Positions 34,462 through 42,157 of a stretch of 64,000 nt of DNA are shown here, in pieces. The notes under the pieces were generated by a model. It saw nothing but the letters and a program-made list of their open reading frames with translations. It did no database searches and was not told the DNA's origin. Within the stretch, counting starts at the first letter, position 1, and each line of letters starts with the position of its first letter. The translations under genes and the position numbers were made by a program. Source of the DNA: Opitutaceae bacterium (GTDB lineage: Bacteria > Verrucomicrobiota > Verrucomicrobiia > Opitutales > Opitutaceae); contig JADJZJ010000017.1 in assembly GCA_016715765.1 (NCBI GenBank), positions 25,657 through 89,656 of the forward strand. Direction: 5' to 3'.

Positions 34462-35556
34462 ATGAACACGTCCATCGATCTCTCCACGATCTTCCTCAAA
34501 CGCCAGGCCGAGTCGCGTTCGCTCTCGGCTGAAAACTACCGCGGCGAAAAAGGCGCCGGTGGCATGGCGACGAAGGAGACTTCACTCACGCCCGGGGCCT
34601 GGGAGCAGGCCATTCATCTCGGCCGCGGCTGGAAGATCTCGCCCTGCCTCCCGCTCAAGTCGGGCCAGACCCTCACGCTCATGGATCATGAAGGTCCCGG
34701 GGTCATCCGGCACATGTGGATCACCTTCGACCAGCGCCTGCGCCGGCAGATCATCCTGCGGATCTATTGGGACGGTCAGGAGCATCCCTCGGTCGAATGT
34801 CCCATCGGCGACTTCTTCTGCCAGTCGTGGGGCAAGGACCAGAACATCACAGCCCTGCCCATCAACGTGAACCCCAAGGGCGGCATGAACTGCTTCTTCC
34901 CGATGCCGTTCCGGAAGCACGCCCGCATCACGGTGCACAATGACGGCGCCGCGGACATCCAGCATTTCTTCTACACCATCAACTACACCCTGGAGGCCGT
35001 GCCGGATGACTGCCTGTACTTCCATGCCCAGTTCCGGCGCACCAACCCCATTCCGTACAGGGAGGTCTACACGATCCTCGATGGCGTGAAGGGGCACGGC
35101 CACTATGTCGGCACCTTCATGAGCTGGCAGCAGAACACCTCCGGCTGGTGGGGCGAGGGCGAGATCAAGATGTACCTCGACGGTGACAGGGAATGGCCGA
35201 CCATATGCGGCACCGGCACGGAGGATTACTTCGGCGGGGCCTGGTGTTTCGACGAGAGCAACTACTCGGCGCCGTATTTTGGCTTCCAGCATGTCGTGGG
35301 CAAATCCGGCCAGACTGGCGCCCGCATGACCCTGTACCGTTTCCACATGCAGGATCCGGTCTTCTTTAAGCAGGACCTTCGCATCACAATGCAGGCGCTC
35401 GGCTGGCGCGACCATGGCTGGAAGGAACTGGGCCTCCCCAATCCGCGCTACCATGCGTTGCAGGACGATCTGGCGTCGGTGGCGTATTGGTACCAGACGC
35501 TCCCGCACGCCCCGTTCCCCATGCTGCCGGACCGCGAGGCCCGGGAGATCATTTAG
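34462..35556 (+). CDS. GH172 / DUF2961 family protein
   Basis: The 364-residue product matches the DUF2961 family, now glycoside hydrolase family 172, whose characterised members act on difructose anhydride or furanosyl linkages. Visible hallmarks are GPGVIRHMWITF, IILRIYWDG, PSVECPIGDFFC and PIPYREVYTIL-type strands. The signature GTGTEDYFGGAWCF (about 250-263) holds one of the likely catalytic acidic residues. No signal peptide is seen, so it is probably cytoplasmic. The ATG was chosen over an upstream TTG. No sugar transporter or regulator is adjacent, so its substrate is unknown. Confidence 0.88.
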   Translation: MNTSIDLSTIFLKRQAESRSLSAENYRGEKGAGGMATKETSLTPGAWEQAIHLGRGWKISPCLPLKSGQTLTLMDHEGPGVIRHMWITFDQRLRRQIILRIYWDGQEHPSVECPIGDFFCQSWGKDQNITALPINVNPKGGMNCFFPMPFRKHARITVHNDGAADIQHFFYTINYTLEAVPDDCLYFHAQFRRTNPIPYREVYTILDGVKGHGHYVGTFMSWQQNTSGWWGEGEIKMYLDGDREWPTICGTGTEDYFGGAWCFDESNYSAPYFGFQHVVGKSGQTGARMTLYRFHMQDPVFFKQDLRITMQALGWRDHGWKELGLPNPRYHALQDDLASVAYWYQTLPHAPFPMLPDREAREII

Positions 35557-35569
35557 GGCGTCGGTTTGC

Positions 35570-35636
35570 ACCTGGGAGCGCGGGCGGCCCGCCCGCAATA
35601 ATGTTGAGCGGGCGAGCCGCCCGCGCTCCCAGGTTG
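35570..35636. repeat. Inverted repeat, GGGAGCGCGGGCGGCCCGCC family (copy 1)
   Basis: ACCTGGGAGCGCGGGCGGCC on the left opposes GGCGAGCCGCCCGCGCTCCC on the right around ATAATGTTGA. A second complete copy lies at 53966-54036 and a half copy near 55356. It lies between the convergent GH172 and lipoprotein genes. Confidence 0.92.
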
Positions 35637-35658
35637 GTCGCGTTCCCAACAAAACGGC

Positions 35659-36195
35659 CTAATTGCGCGTGCCGTGCATGCGCTCGATTTCGTCCTGGGC
35701 GGCGGCTTCGCGGGCGCGGTATTCCTCAAGTTCCTTCACCTTGCGGATGGCCTCGGATTCCTCCTTGCGGAGCCGGACGAGCTCGGCCTCGGCGGCCTCG
35801 GCCCGCTGCCGGGCGGCCAGCAGTTCGGGATCCTCAACGCGCCGGCCCTGCGCGATCATGCGTTGCCGGCGGGACTCTTCCTCGGCGCGGGCGCGGGCGG
35901 CCCGTTCCTCGGCCAGTTCACGCTCGTGCCGCACTTCCCGCAGACGCCTGTCCTGGGCGGAACCGGTGGCTCCGCCGACGATGGCTCCCGTCGCCGCCCC
36001 GATGGCGGCGCCCGCCCCGGCCTCACCGGACTGATGCCCGATGATGCCGCCCAATACGGCGCCGATCACGGCGCCGGTACCCGCGCCGCGCTCCGCGGCC
36101 GTGGGCTCTCGACTGACGCAGCCGCCGGCAAATAAGAGGGAGCCGGCCAACAGGATACCTGCGGTCGGGTTGATGGATTTGAGTGCAGGATTCAT
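35659..36195 (-). CDS. Glycine-zipper outer-membrane lipoprotein with C-terminal coiled coil
   Basis: The 178-residue product starts MNPALKSINPTAGILLAGSL and has a lipobox ending in Cys26 (FAGGC). A glycine-zipper region follows (GAGTGAVIGAVLGGIIGHQSG, then AGAGAAIGAATGAIVGG, about 37-75). The C-terminal part is a long charged helix rich in Arg, Glu and Ala (RELAEERAARARAEEE..., KVKELEEYRA), probably a coiled coil. Such proteins (SlyB/OsmB/YMGG-like) associate with envelope membranes. The true start is the ATG before the signal sequence; the frame is open further upstream. Confidence 0.82.
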   Translation of the reverse strand: MNPALKSINPTAGILLAGSLLFAGGCVSREPTAAERGAGTGAVIGAVLGGIIGHQSGEAGAGAAIGAATGAIVGGATGSAQDRRLREVRHERELAEERAARARAEEESRRQRMIAQGRRVEDPELLAARQRAEAAEAELVRLRKEESEAIRKVKELEEYRAREAAAQDEIERMHGTRN

Positions 36196-36341
36196 GGTGC
36201 AGGATGGAGTTTGACCGGCCTGGGCCGGGTCTGCCCGGTTTAGTACGTCGGACAGGCCGGTTTGTTCCCCTCCCGGGCGATGAACCCGTGACTTCCTAAA
36301 CAATGAACACGCGGCAGCTTGTCATGCTGCGCACCCGGCAA

Positions 36342-37163
36342 TCACGCGCCGCGTCCGCCGGCCGCCCTGGCTACCTCGGCGTCCCAGGTTCCGGCGATCA
36401 CGCTGCCGTATTCCTCGAAGCCGCCCGAGGCCTTCGGCCCGGTGAGACGCGGGCGCGGATTGCCGATGCGACCGCCGTTGTAGAATGACTCGTCGGTCTG
36501 GTCGTCGCAGAGAAAATGGTAGGCGAGACCGGCGCGTTCGGTGTCGGTCGTGTTGTCGCCGGTGCAATGCGGGGTGCCATAGCAGAAGAAGAGCACGCTG
36601 CCAGCCTTGAGCTCGATGGTCTCGGCCCTGGTTTCATCCGGGAAGCAGCGGATATGATGGTCGCTGTTGCCGTCGCGCTCGTGCGGCAGGGCGGAGTTCC
36701 AGGCGTCGGGCACGACGCGCATCGTGCCGTTGGCGACAGTGGCGTCGTGGATCGCGATCCACATGGCGGTGCCGCGCAGGGGCTGCGGGATCTTGAAGTA
36801 GGCGTTGTCCTGGTGCCAGGCGGTGCCCATGCCGGTCTTTCCCGGTTTCAGGAAGATCTGGTCGAGGTGCAGGGTGACCTCATCGCCGATGAGGTGCGTG
36901 ACCGCCTCCAGCACCTTGGGGGCAAACGGCAGCGCGCGGATCAGGGTGCTGTAGAAGTTGGCCGGGCACAGCTGCAGGTTCTGCTTGGTCGTGGCCGGCG
37001 TCTTGCCGTCGCCGGCCGTGGCGACGTTGCGCAGGAAACCGTTACGCTTTAGCCGGCTGATGTCGGCCTGCAGCGCGGCGGTTTCGGCGGCGTTGAAAAA
37101 GCCGGGAACGGCGACGTAGCCGTGGCGGCGGAAGGATTCGATCTGGGTGTGGGTGAGTTTCAT
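36342..37163 (-). CDS. Phytanoyl-CoA dioxygenase-like Fe(II)/2-oxoglutarate oxygenase
   Basis: The 273-residue product begins MKLTHTQIESFRRHGYVAVP, the family N-terminus. The Fe(II) triad is complete: His117 and Asp119 (WHQDN) and His199 (GTPHCTGDN). Arg210 (DTERAGLAYHF) is well placed to bind 2-oxoglutarate. Family members hydroxylate varied small molecules, so the substrate cannot be read from the sequence. It is transcribed divergently from an AraC-type regulator gene across a 213-nt spacer, which suggests regulation by that protein. A second paralogous gene lies at 56.3 kb. Confidence 0.9.
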   Translation of the reverse strand: MKLTHTQIESFRRHGYVAVPGFFNAAETAALQADISRLKRNGFLRNVATAGDGKTPATTKQNLQLCPANFYSTLIRALPFAPKVLEAVTHLIGDEVTLHLDQIFLKPGKTGMGTAWHQDNAYFKIPQPLRGTAMWIAIHDATVANGTMRVVPDAWNSALPHERDGNSDHHIRCFPDETRAETIELKAGSVLFFCYGTPHCTGDNTTDTERAGLAYHFLCDDQTDESFYNGGRIGNPRPRLTGPKASGGFEEYGSVIAGTWDAEVARAAGGRGA

Positions 37164-37279
37164 GGGGTGGAAACGAGGACACTTTACCAGAGTGGCCGCG
37201 GGCTTGCGTTCAACCTTCGCCAGTGGCAAATCGTGCACATCAATGCGGCGCAGCAACAATCCTCCGGCTCCGTGGCGGC

Positions 37280-37364
37280 AAGTAGGGCAGGTCTGTGACC
37301 TGCCAAGTGGGCGTCCATTGGCGGAGGTGGCGGCGATTTCGCAGGTCAGAGTACTGCGCTACTT
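37280..37364. repeat. Inverted repeat AAGTAGGGCAGGTC in the phyH-araC spacer
   Basis: AGTAGGGCAGGTCTGTGACC opposes GCAGGTCAGAGTACTGCGCT with outer AAGTAG...CTACTT ends. Inside the left arm GGCAGGT-CTGTG-ACCTGCC forms its own hairpin. It ends 12 nt before the araC-like gene and so overlaps its leader. Related words occur near 31.2 and 50.13 kb. Confidence 0.7.
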
Positions 37365-37376
37365 TGGTCCGATACC

Positions 37377-38219
37377 ATGAACAGCATCCCCCGTTTTGGC
37401 CGCGGCAGCGCGCGCACGCTGCCCACCCACCGTGATTTCGGGTTGGAGATCATCTACCTCGAGAAGGGGGCGCTCAACTGGCACGTGGAGGGGCGGGTGG
37501 AGCGCGTGACGGCGGGCTCGGTGTACTTTTCATTGCCGTGGCAGGAGCACGGGAGCGTGGATGAGTTCGAACCGGGGCATTACTGGCACTGGGTGCAACT
37601 CGGCCTCGATGGCCGGATTGACCGGCCGCGTCGGCGTTTCGGATTTCATCCCGATTTCGGCATCGGGCGGGCGGAGGCGGCGGAGATCAGCGCCCTGCTG
37701 ACGCAACGTGGACGCCACTGCTGCCGGGCCACGCCGCGCATCGCATGGCTCGTGCCGACGCTGGTGGAGGAGTTGATGAAGTCCGACAGTCCGGAAATCA
37801 GGTATGTGCAGGCCCTGGCACGCCTGGCCGTGCTCGAGCTCGCCCGCTGTCTCAAGGCCGATGCGGCGCACGACCGCAATGATTCCGCCTCGTTGAGACG
37901 GGTCGAGGCGTTCATCATCGCGCTGCAGGCGCGGAGTGACGAGACTTGGACGCTTTCGGATATGGCGGCGGCTTGCGGCCTCGGCCGGTCCCGCTTCGCC
38001 CTGTTGTGCCGGCAGTTGACCGGCGACAGTCCCTTCACCCTCGTGAACCGCCTGCGCGTGGACCGCGCCAAGTCACTGCTCAAGGCCACGCCCAAGTCCG
38101 TGACGGAGATCGCCCATGAGTGCGGTTTCAGCACCAGCCAGTATTTCGCCCGCGTCTTCCGCCACTTCACCGGCCTCGACGCCCGCGGCTACCGGCAGCG
38201 GCATCGGGGCGGGAAGTGA
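37377..38219 (+). CDS. AraC-family transcriptional regulator
   Basis: The 280-residue product has an N-terminal cupin-like sensing domain (LEIIYLEKGALNWHVEG, VERVTAGSVYFSLPWQEHG, HYWHWVQLGL). The C-terminal double helix-turn-helix domain (about 180-278) contains WTLSDMAAACGLGRSRFALLCRQLTGDSPFTLVNRLRVDRAKSLL, of which the first HTH and RLRVDRAKSLL are key, and ATPKSVTEIAHECGFSTSQYFARVFRHFTG. It is divergent from the dioxygenase gene and probably controls it. The sensed ligand is unknown, but cupin domains in this family usually bind sugars or similar small molecules. Confidence 0.92.
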   Translation: MNSIPRFGRGSARTLPTHRDFGLEIIYLEKGALNWHVEGRVERVTAGSVYFSLPWQEHGSVDEFEPGHYWHWVQLGLDGRIDRPRRRFGFHPDFGIGRAEAAEISALLTQRGRHCCRATPRIAWLVPTLVEELMKSDSPEIRYVQALARLAVLELARCLKADAAHDRNDSASLRRVEAFIIALQARSDETWTLSDMAAACGLGRSRFALLCRQLTGDSPFTLVNRLRVDRAKSLLKATPKSVTEIAHECGFSTSQYFARVFRHFTGLDARGYRQRHRGGK

Positions 38220-38234
38220 CAAACTGCCGACTAT

Positions 38235-38312
38235 TGTAGGGCGGGGATTCCGATCCCCGCCAAGCTAACGGCGTTGGTCGTCGAGGCGGGGTTCGGAGAC
38301 CCCGCCCTACAT
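38235..38312. repeat. Inverted repeat, TGTAGGGCGGGG family (copy 1)
   Basis: TTGTAGGGCGGGGATTCCGA opposes GGGGTTCGGAGACCCCGCCC followed by TACA. Each arm also contains its own small hairpin (GGCGGGGATTCCGATCCCCGCC). It lies between the convergent araC-like and HIT genes and recurs at 43.16, 52.08, 57.34, 57.56 and 62.58 kb. Confidence 0.9.
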
Positions 38313-38325
38313 TAGGCCAAGGACC

Positions 38326-38664
38326 TCAACCCGGGGGCCAGCCGAGCTGGCGGCCGGCGAGGAGGTGGACGTGCAGGTGAGGCACGGATTCGCCGCCATG
38401 GGGGCCGTTGTTGATCACGACGCGGAAGCCGGCGCCAAGGTTCAGTTTTTTCGCCAGACCCTGCGCCGTCAGCAGGAGATGACCGAGCAGGGCTTGATCC
38501 TCTGGGACAGTTTCATCAAGGCGCGCGACCAGTCGCTTCGGGAAGATCAACACATGCACCGGGGCCTGCGGCTGGATGTCGTGGATGGCGAGGCACAGGT
38601 CATCCTCATGGATGATCTTGGCGGGGATCTCGCGGTCGGCGATTTTCTGAAAAATGGTCTTCAT
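38326..38664 (-). CDS. HIT family (HINT-like) nucleotide-binding protein
   Basis: HIT proteins are small nucleotide hydrolases; this 112-residue member is of the HINT/PKCI type. It shows MKTIFQKIADREIPAKIIHEDD, QPQAPVHVLIFPKR, FRVVINNGPHGGESVPHLHVH and the active-site triad H96-L-H98-V-H100 followed by LLAGR. The ATG was chosen by the conserved N-terminus; the open frame continues upstream through the tandem repeat. The physiological substrate is unknown. Confidence 0.95.
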   Translation of the reverse strand: MKTIFQKIADREIPAKIIHEDDLCLAIHDIQPQAPVHVLIFPKRLVARLDETVPEDQALLGHLLLTAQGLAKKLNLGAGFRVVINNGPHGGESVPHLHVHLLAGRQLGWPPG

Positions 38665-38666
38665 GG

Positions 38667-38772
38667 CGGAGTAGCGAGTAGCGAGTAGCGAGTAGTGAGT
38701 AGCGGGTAGCGAGGAGCAGGCAATGATGCTCTTTCCATGCTCGACACCCACTACACGCCACTCGCTACTACA
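38667..38772. repeat. Tandem GAGTAGC repeat and inverted partner (copy 2)
   Basis: At least four 7-nt units (GAGTAGCGAGTAGCGAGTAG...) lie immediately upstream of the HIT start codon. CCACTCGCTACTAC at the far end is the inverted partner. The repeat reaches the last codons of the neighbouring - strand gene. Confidence 0.88.
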
Positions 38773-39271
38773 AAAACAGCAGCTGCAGGTTTGCGCTCGG
38801 TGCCGTGCGGGCGGCGGCGAGTTCGCGGATGAAGGCGAGGGCGTCGTCGTACTCGCGCCGGCGTTTCGCCGTGGCACGCTTTTCGGGCGGGATCAGGGCG
38901 GGGCGCAGATTGGTGATGAGCAGGGTGGACTCACGGTAGCCTGCGAGGTGCTTCAATCCGGTCATGATCTCATCGCGCGCGAAGAGCGGTGTGGCCGAGG
39001 TGTCGGTGCGGGCCGCGTCCCAGTGGTAAAAGCCATGGGAGGGCAGGTGGGCGAAGGCCTGGCCCAGCAGATTGGCGGCCGCGGCGGTGAACGCGGTGTC
39101 AAACTTGGCGGCCAGCTCGGGATGCTCCGCGGTCTGGGATTCGAGTTCGGTCAGGCTGAACGCGATGGCCGACTTGATCTGCTCCGCGAGATAAAGGTCG
39201 TGGCCCGTGACGTGGGCGAACAGGGCGTTGATGAAATGCAGCCGGCGCAGGTCGTCGCGGTCTGGCGTCAT
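38768..39271 (-). CDS. Conserved-looking hypothetical protein translationally coupled to nrdR
   Basis: Not recognised. The 167-residue product is soluble and mostly helical by composition (LRRLHFINALFAHVTGHDLYLAEQIKSAIAFSL, ELAAKFDTAFTAAAANLLG, EYDDALAFIRELAAA). It has no signal peptide, membrane segment or metal motif. Its ATG overlaps the nrdR stop codon (ATGA), so it is surely translated with nrdR. The last residues (NLQLLFL) abut the repeat. A link to nucleotide metabolism is only suggested by position. Confidence 0.65.
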   Translation of the reverse strand: MTPDRDDLRRLHFINALFAHVTGHDLYLAEQIKSAIAFSLTELESQTAEHPELAAKFDTAFTAAAANLLGQAFAHLPSHGFYHWDAARTDTSATPLFARDEIMTGLKHLAGYRESTLLITNLRPALIPPEKRATAKRRREYDDALAFIRELAAARTAPSANLQLLFL

Positions 39272-39726
39272 TTCTTCGGCTTCGGCAGTGCGCTGATTTC
39301 CTGCATGAACTCCGAGACGTCGCGAAACTCCTTGTAGACACTGGCGAAGCGGACGTAGGCGACCTGGTCGATGGTGCGCAGGCGCTGCATCACGGCATCG
39401 CCGATGGCGCTGGACGGAATGTCGTTCTCAAACTGGGCCTCAAGGGCGTCGATCACGTCGTCCACCAGCATGCTGATCTGCTCCAGGTCGATCGGACGCT
39501 TGTGACAGGCGGCGCGGACCGCATGGACGAGCTTGGCGCGGTCAAAATCCTCCCGGCGGCGGTCGCGTTTGACCACGATCATGCCGTCCCGCAGCAGGGC
39601 CTCGACCGTGCTGTAGCGGTGACCGCATTCGAGGCACTCGCGGCGCCGGCGGATGGTGCTGCCTTCCCGGCTGATGCGGGAATCGATCACTTTGTCTTCA
39701 ATTGAGGTGCACTTGGGACAGCGCAT
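39268..39726 (-). CDS. nrdR: Transcriptional repressor NrdR
   Basis: NrdR represses ribonucleotide reductase genes according to ATP/dATP level. The 152-residue protein has the N-terminal zinc ribbon with Cys3, Cys6, Cys31 and Cys34 (MRCPKCTSIEDKVIDSR...RRRRECLECGHRYST). The ATP-cone domain (about 47-137; IVVKRDRRREDFDRAKLVHAVRAAC; VAYVRFASVYKEFRDV) follows. Length is normal. It heads a - strand pair with the overlapping hypothetical gene; a repeat-filled spacer separates it from the upstream trpG-like gene. Confidence 0.97.
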   Translation of the reverse strand: MRCPKCTSIEDKVIDSRISREGSTIRRRRECLECGHRYSTVEALLRDGMIVVKRDRRREDFDRAKLVHAVRAACHKRPIDLEQISMLVDDVIDALEAQFENDIPSSAIGDAVMQRLRTIDQVAYVRFASVYKEFRDVSEFMQEISALPKPKK

Positions 39727-39736
39727 GGTTTTTTGG

Positions 39737-39835
39737 AAGTAGCGGGTAGTGAGTAGCGAGTAGTGAGTAAGATAGAGTACTGGGGAGATGACAGTTGGAA
39801 TGCCCGCTACTCGCTACTCGATGCTCGCTACTTTC
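39737..39835. repeat. Inverted GAGTAGC tandem repeats (copy 3)
   Basis: AAGTAGCGGGTAGTGAGTAG on the left opposes CTACTCGCTACTCGATGCTC on the right, each arm being a tandem of the 7-nt unit. It fills nearly the whole spacer between trpG-like and nrdR. Confidence 0.9.
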
Positions 39836-39838
39836 ATG

Positions 39839-40405
39839 TCAGTTCAGCGACAGGAAGTTTTTCAGAATGTTCATCCCGTGTTCGGTCGCAATGGATTCCG
39901 GGTGGAATTGCACCCCCCAGATGGGCAGGGTGCGATGGCGTAGGCCCATGACCTCGCCCTCGGCGGTCTCGGCGGTGATCTCCAGGGCCGCCGGAAAAGT
40001 GGCGCGCTCGACGAGGAGGGAATGATAGCGGGTGGCCTTGAAACCCTGCGGCAGGCCTTTGAACAAGTCGCTGTTGTGGTGCAGGATAGGTGAAGTCTTG
40101 CCGTGCATCAGGCGGTCGGCCCGCACCACGTGTCCACCGAAGAAATGGCCGATGGACTGGTGGCCGAGGCAGACGCCGAAGATGGGCTTTTTGCCGGCAA
40201 AGGCCTCGATCATCCCGAGCGAAACGCCGGCCTCGGCGGGCGAGCAGGGACCGGGGGAAATGAGCACCCGGTCGGGATTGAGGGCGAGGGCCTCGGCGGG
40301 GGTGATCTCGTTGTTCCGAAACACGCGCTGCTCCACGCCCAGTTGGCCAAAGTATTGGACCAGGTTGAAGGTGAACGAGTCGAAGTTGTCGATGACGAGC
40401 AGCAC
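39839..40405 (-). CDS. trpG: Anthranilate/aminodeoxychorismate synthase glutamine amidotransferase subunit
   Basis: The protein supplies ammonia to anthranilate synthase (TrpE) or aminodeoxychorismate synthase (PabB). The 188-residue product has LLVIDNFDSFTFNLVQYFG and ISPGPCSPAEAG, with catalytic Cys79 (GVCLGHQSIG), His168 and Glu170 (QFHPES). GKTSPI and the YHSL block are also typical. I chose a GTG start, because no ATG gives a proper N-terminus. Neither trpE nor pabB is adjacent, so whether it serves tryptophan, folate or both is open. Confidence 0.9.
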   Translation of the reverse strand: MLLVIDNFDSFTFNLVQYFGQLGVEQRVFRNNEITPAEALALNPDRVLISPGPCSPAEAGVSLGMIEAFAGKKPIFGVCLGHQSIGHFFGGHVVRADRLMHGKTSPILHHNSDLFKGLPQGFKATRYHSLLVERATFPAALEITAETAEGEVMGLRHRTLPIWGVQFHPESIATEHGMNILKNFLSLN

Positions 40406-40777
40406 GTTGATTAACCGGGGATTACCTCGCAAAGCCCGGCCGTGGTCAAGCACGGCGCGGCGCGGCTGCGCCGCGAACATCCAACGCTCAACATCCAACA
40501 TTCAACGCCCAATGCCAAGCAACTGAAAGTATGGTGGGGGATCGCTTGGCCGTGGGTAGCGCCCGGCCTCCCTCCTTCGCCCGGCCTATGGAGGGCAGGC
40601 TGGACGGGCGGTTCGGCGTGCGCCTGCGGTTCGCGGCCCGTCCGGAGGCCGGGCCCTACCCAAGCTGTGCCATACACAAGCATCGGCATGCGAGAAATCG
40701 TTACCCGCGAGTCTGGTCCGGCATGAATTCAGAATTGGATGTTGGACGTTGGATGTTCGATGTTGGATGTTCCCCGC
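40406..40777. other. Divergent spacer between trpG-like and tgt, filled with repeats
   Basis: No gene is seen. Most of it is occupied by a composite inverted repeat; promoters for both divergent genes must lie in or beside it. Confidence 0.7.
40473..40772. repeat. Composite inverted repeat between trpG-like and tgt
   Basis: Outer arms are tandem CAACATCCAAC words (GAACATCCAACGCTCAACAT near 40474; TTGGATGTTGGACGTTGGAT in inverse near 40735). Nested inside (40555-40661) is GTAGCGCCCGGCCTC opposed by GAGGCCGGGCCCTACC. The left part of the inner unit contains CCTCCTTCGCCCGGCCTATG. The right outer arm ends only a few bases before the tgt start. Confidence 0.85.
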
Positions 40778-41932
40778 ATGTCCTTTGAGCTGATCAAGAC
40801 CGACTCCGCGACCGCCGCCCGCCGCGGTCGCCTGACGACCCGGCATGGGGTGATCGAGACCCCGATCTTCATGCCGGTGGGCACGCAGGGCACGGTCAAG
40901 TCCCTCACTCCGGCGCACCTCCGCGAGATCGGCGCCCAGATCATCCTTGGCAACACCTACCACCTCAACCTGCGGCCCACCTCGGAACTCATCCGCGACC
41001 TGGGCGGCCTGCACGCCTTCATGGGCTGGGACGGTCCCATCCTGACCGACAGCGGCGGCTTTCAGGTTTTCTCGCTGGCGAAGCTCCGGAAGCTGCGCGA
41101 CGACGGGATCGAGTTCCAATCGCATCTGGATGGGGCGAAACTGTTTCTCGGGCCCAAGGAGGTCATGGGCATCCAGCAGAACCTCGGCAGCGACATCGCC
41201 ATGGTCATTGACGAATGCCCGCCGTGGCCCTGCGAACGCGACGCCTGCGCGGAGGCCGTGGCCCGCAGCGAGCGCTGGGCGCGGCAGTGCCGGCAGATCG
41301 CATCCGACAGCGGCTTCCTGGCGGCGGGGCATCATGTCTTCGCCATCGTGCAGGGCTCGACCTTCGACGACCTGCGCCGCGAGGCGGCGGAGTCGCTCGC
41401 GGCGCTGGACTTTCCCGGCTATGCGGTCGGCGGCGTGAGCGTCGGTGAACCCGAGCCGGAGATGCTCAAGCAGGTCGGCGCGACCACGCCCTTTTTGCCG
41501 AAGCACAAGCCGCGCTACACCATGGGCCTCGGCACGCCCCCGCAGCTGCTCAAGATGATCGCGCTCGGCGTGGACATGTTCGATTGCGTGCTGCCCTCGC
41601 GCGTGGCGCGCAACGGCCTGGTCTTCACGCCCGATGGCCCGATCAACCTGCGCAACGAGAAATTCCGCAACGACCCGCGGCCGATCAGCGACGAGGTGTT
41701 GAACTACACGACGCGCTTTTCGCGGGCCTACCTGCGCCACCTGACCGTGGCCGGCGAGATCCTGAGCTGCACCCTGCTCACGCTGCACAACCTCCATTTC
41801 TACCTAGACCTGATGGCCCAGGCCCGCGCCCACATCGAGGCGGGCGACTATGCGGCCTGGCACCGGGGGTGGGTGGCGCGGTATGAAGCGGGCGCCGCGG
41901 CGCGCGGCGAACGCTCAACGTTGAACGTTTAA
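40778..41932 (+). CDS. tgt: tRNA-guanine transglycosylase lacking the zinc-site cysteines
   Basis: Tgt exchanges guanine-34 for preQ1 in queuosine tRNAs. The 384-residue TIM barrel has TPIFMPVGTQGTVKSLTP, ILGNTYHLNLRP, TDSGGFQVFSL (general acid/base Asp91), GGVSVGEP, YTMGLGTP and the nucleophile Asp269 in MFDCVLPSRVARNG. Where bacterial Tgt has CxCxxC, this protein reads DEVLNYTTRFSRAYL (305-319), with no cysteine and about one residue fewer. The downstream histidine (TLHNL) is kept. The last codons (RSTLNV) come from an inverted repeat. Catalytic residues are intact, so activity is likely, but the zinc site is gone. Confidence 0.93.
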   Translation: MSFELIKTDSATAARRGRLTTRHGVIETPIFMPVGTQGTVKSLTPAHLREIGAQIILGNTYHLNLRPTSELIRDLGGLHAFMGWDGPILTDSGGFQVFSLAKLRKLRDDGIEFQSHLDGAKLFLGPKEVMGIQQNLGSDIAMVIDECPPWPCERDACAEAVARSERWARQCRQIASDSGFLAAGHHVFAIVQGSTFDDLRREAAESLAALDFPGYAVGGVSVGEPEPEMLKQVGATTPFLPKHKPRYTMGLGTPPQLLKMIALGVDMFDCVLPSRVARNGLVFTPDGPINLRNEKFRNDPRPISDEVLNYTTRFSRAYLRHLTVAGEILSCTLLTLHNLHFYLDLMAQARAHIEAGDYAAWHRGWVARYEAGAAARGERSTLNV

Positions 41933-42092
41933 CGCTGAAGTGTTCCAAGGCTAACGCGATTCAGCGATCGCATAACGCCACGGTAGGCAGCGAGCTTGCT
42001 CGCGCTGGAATCGCTAGCGCACGCCGAAACAGCGCCCGCGAGCGGGCTGCCTACTTCAGCGTTCAGCGTTAAGAGTTCAGCGTTGAACGTTC
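41909..42092. repeat. Composite inverted repeat overlapping the tgt 3' end
   Basis: Outer arms: GAACGCTCAACGTTGAACGT... (41911 on) opposed by ...GTTCAGCGTTGAACGTTCGC (to 42092). Inner unit (41983-42054): GTAGGCAGCGAGCTTGCTCG opposed by CGCGAGCGGGCTGCCTAC. The tgt stop codon lies within the left outer arm. Confidence 0.92.
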
Positions 42093-42157
42093 GCCGGCCT
42101 CCAGGCGGCGCAGATTGCTGACTTGCCCGCCGGGACGTTCTTTCGCTGACTGCTCCC

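Noticed and set aside
38667..38712. CRISPR-like array
   Set aside because: The repeats are 7-nt tandem units without spacers, and no cas genes are in the window.
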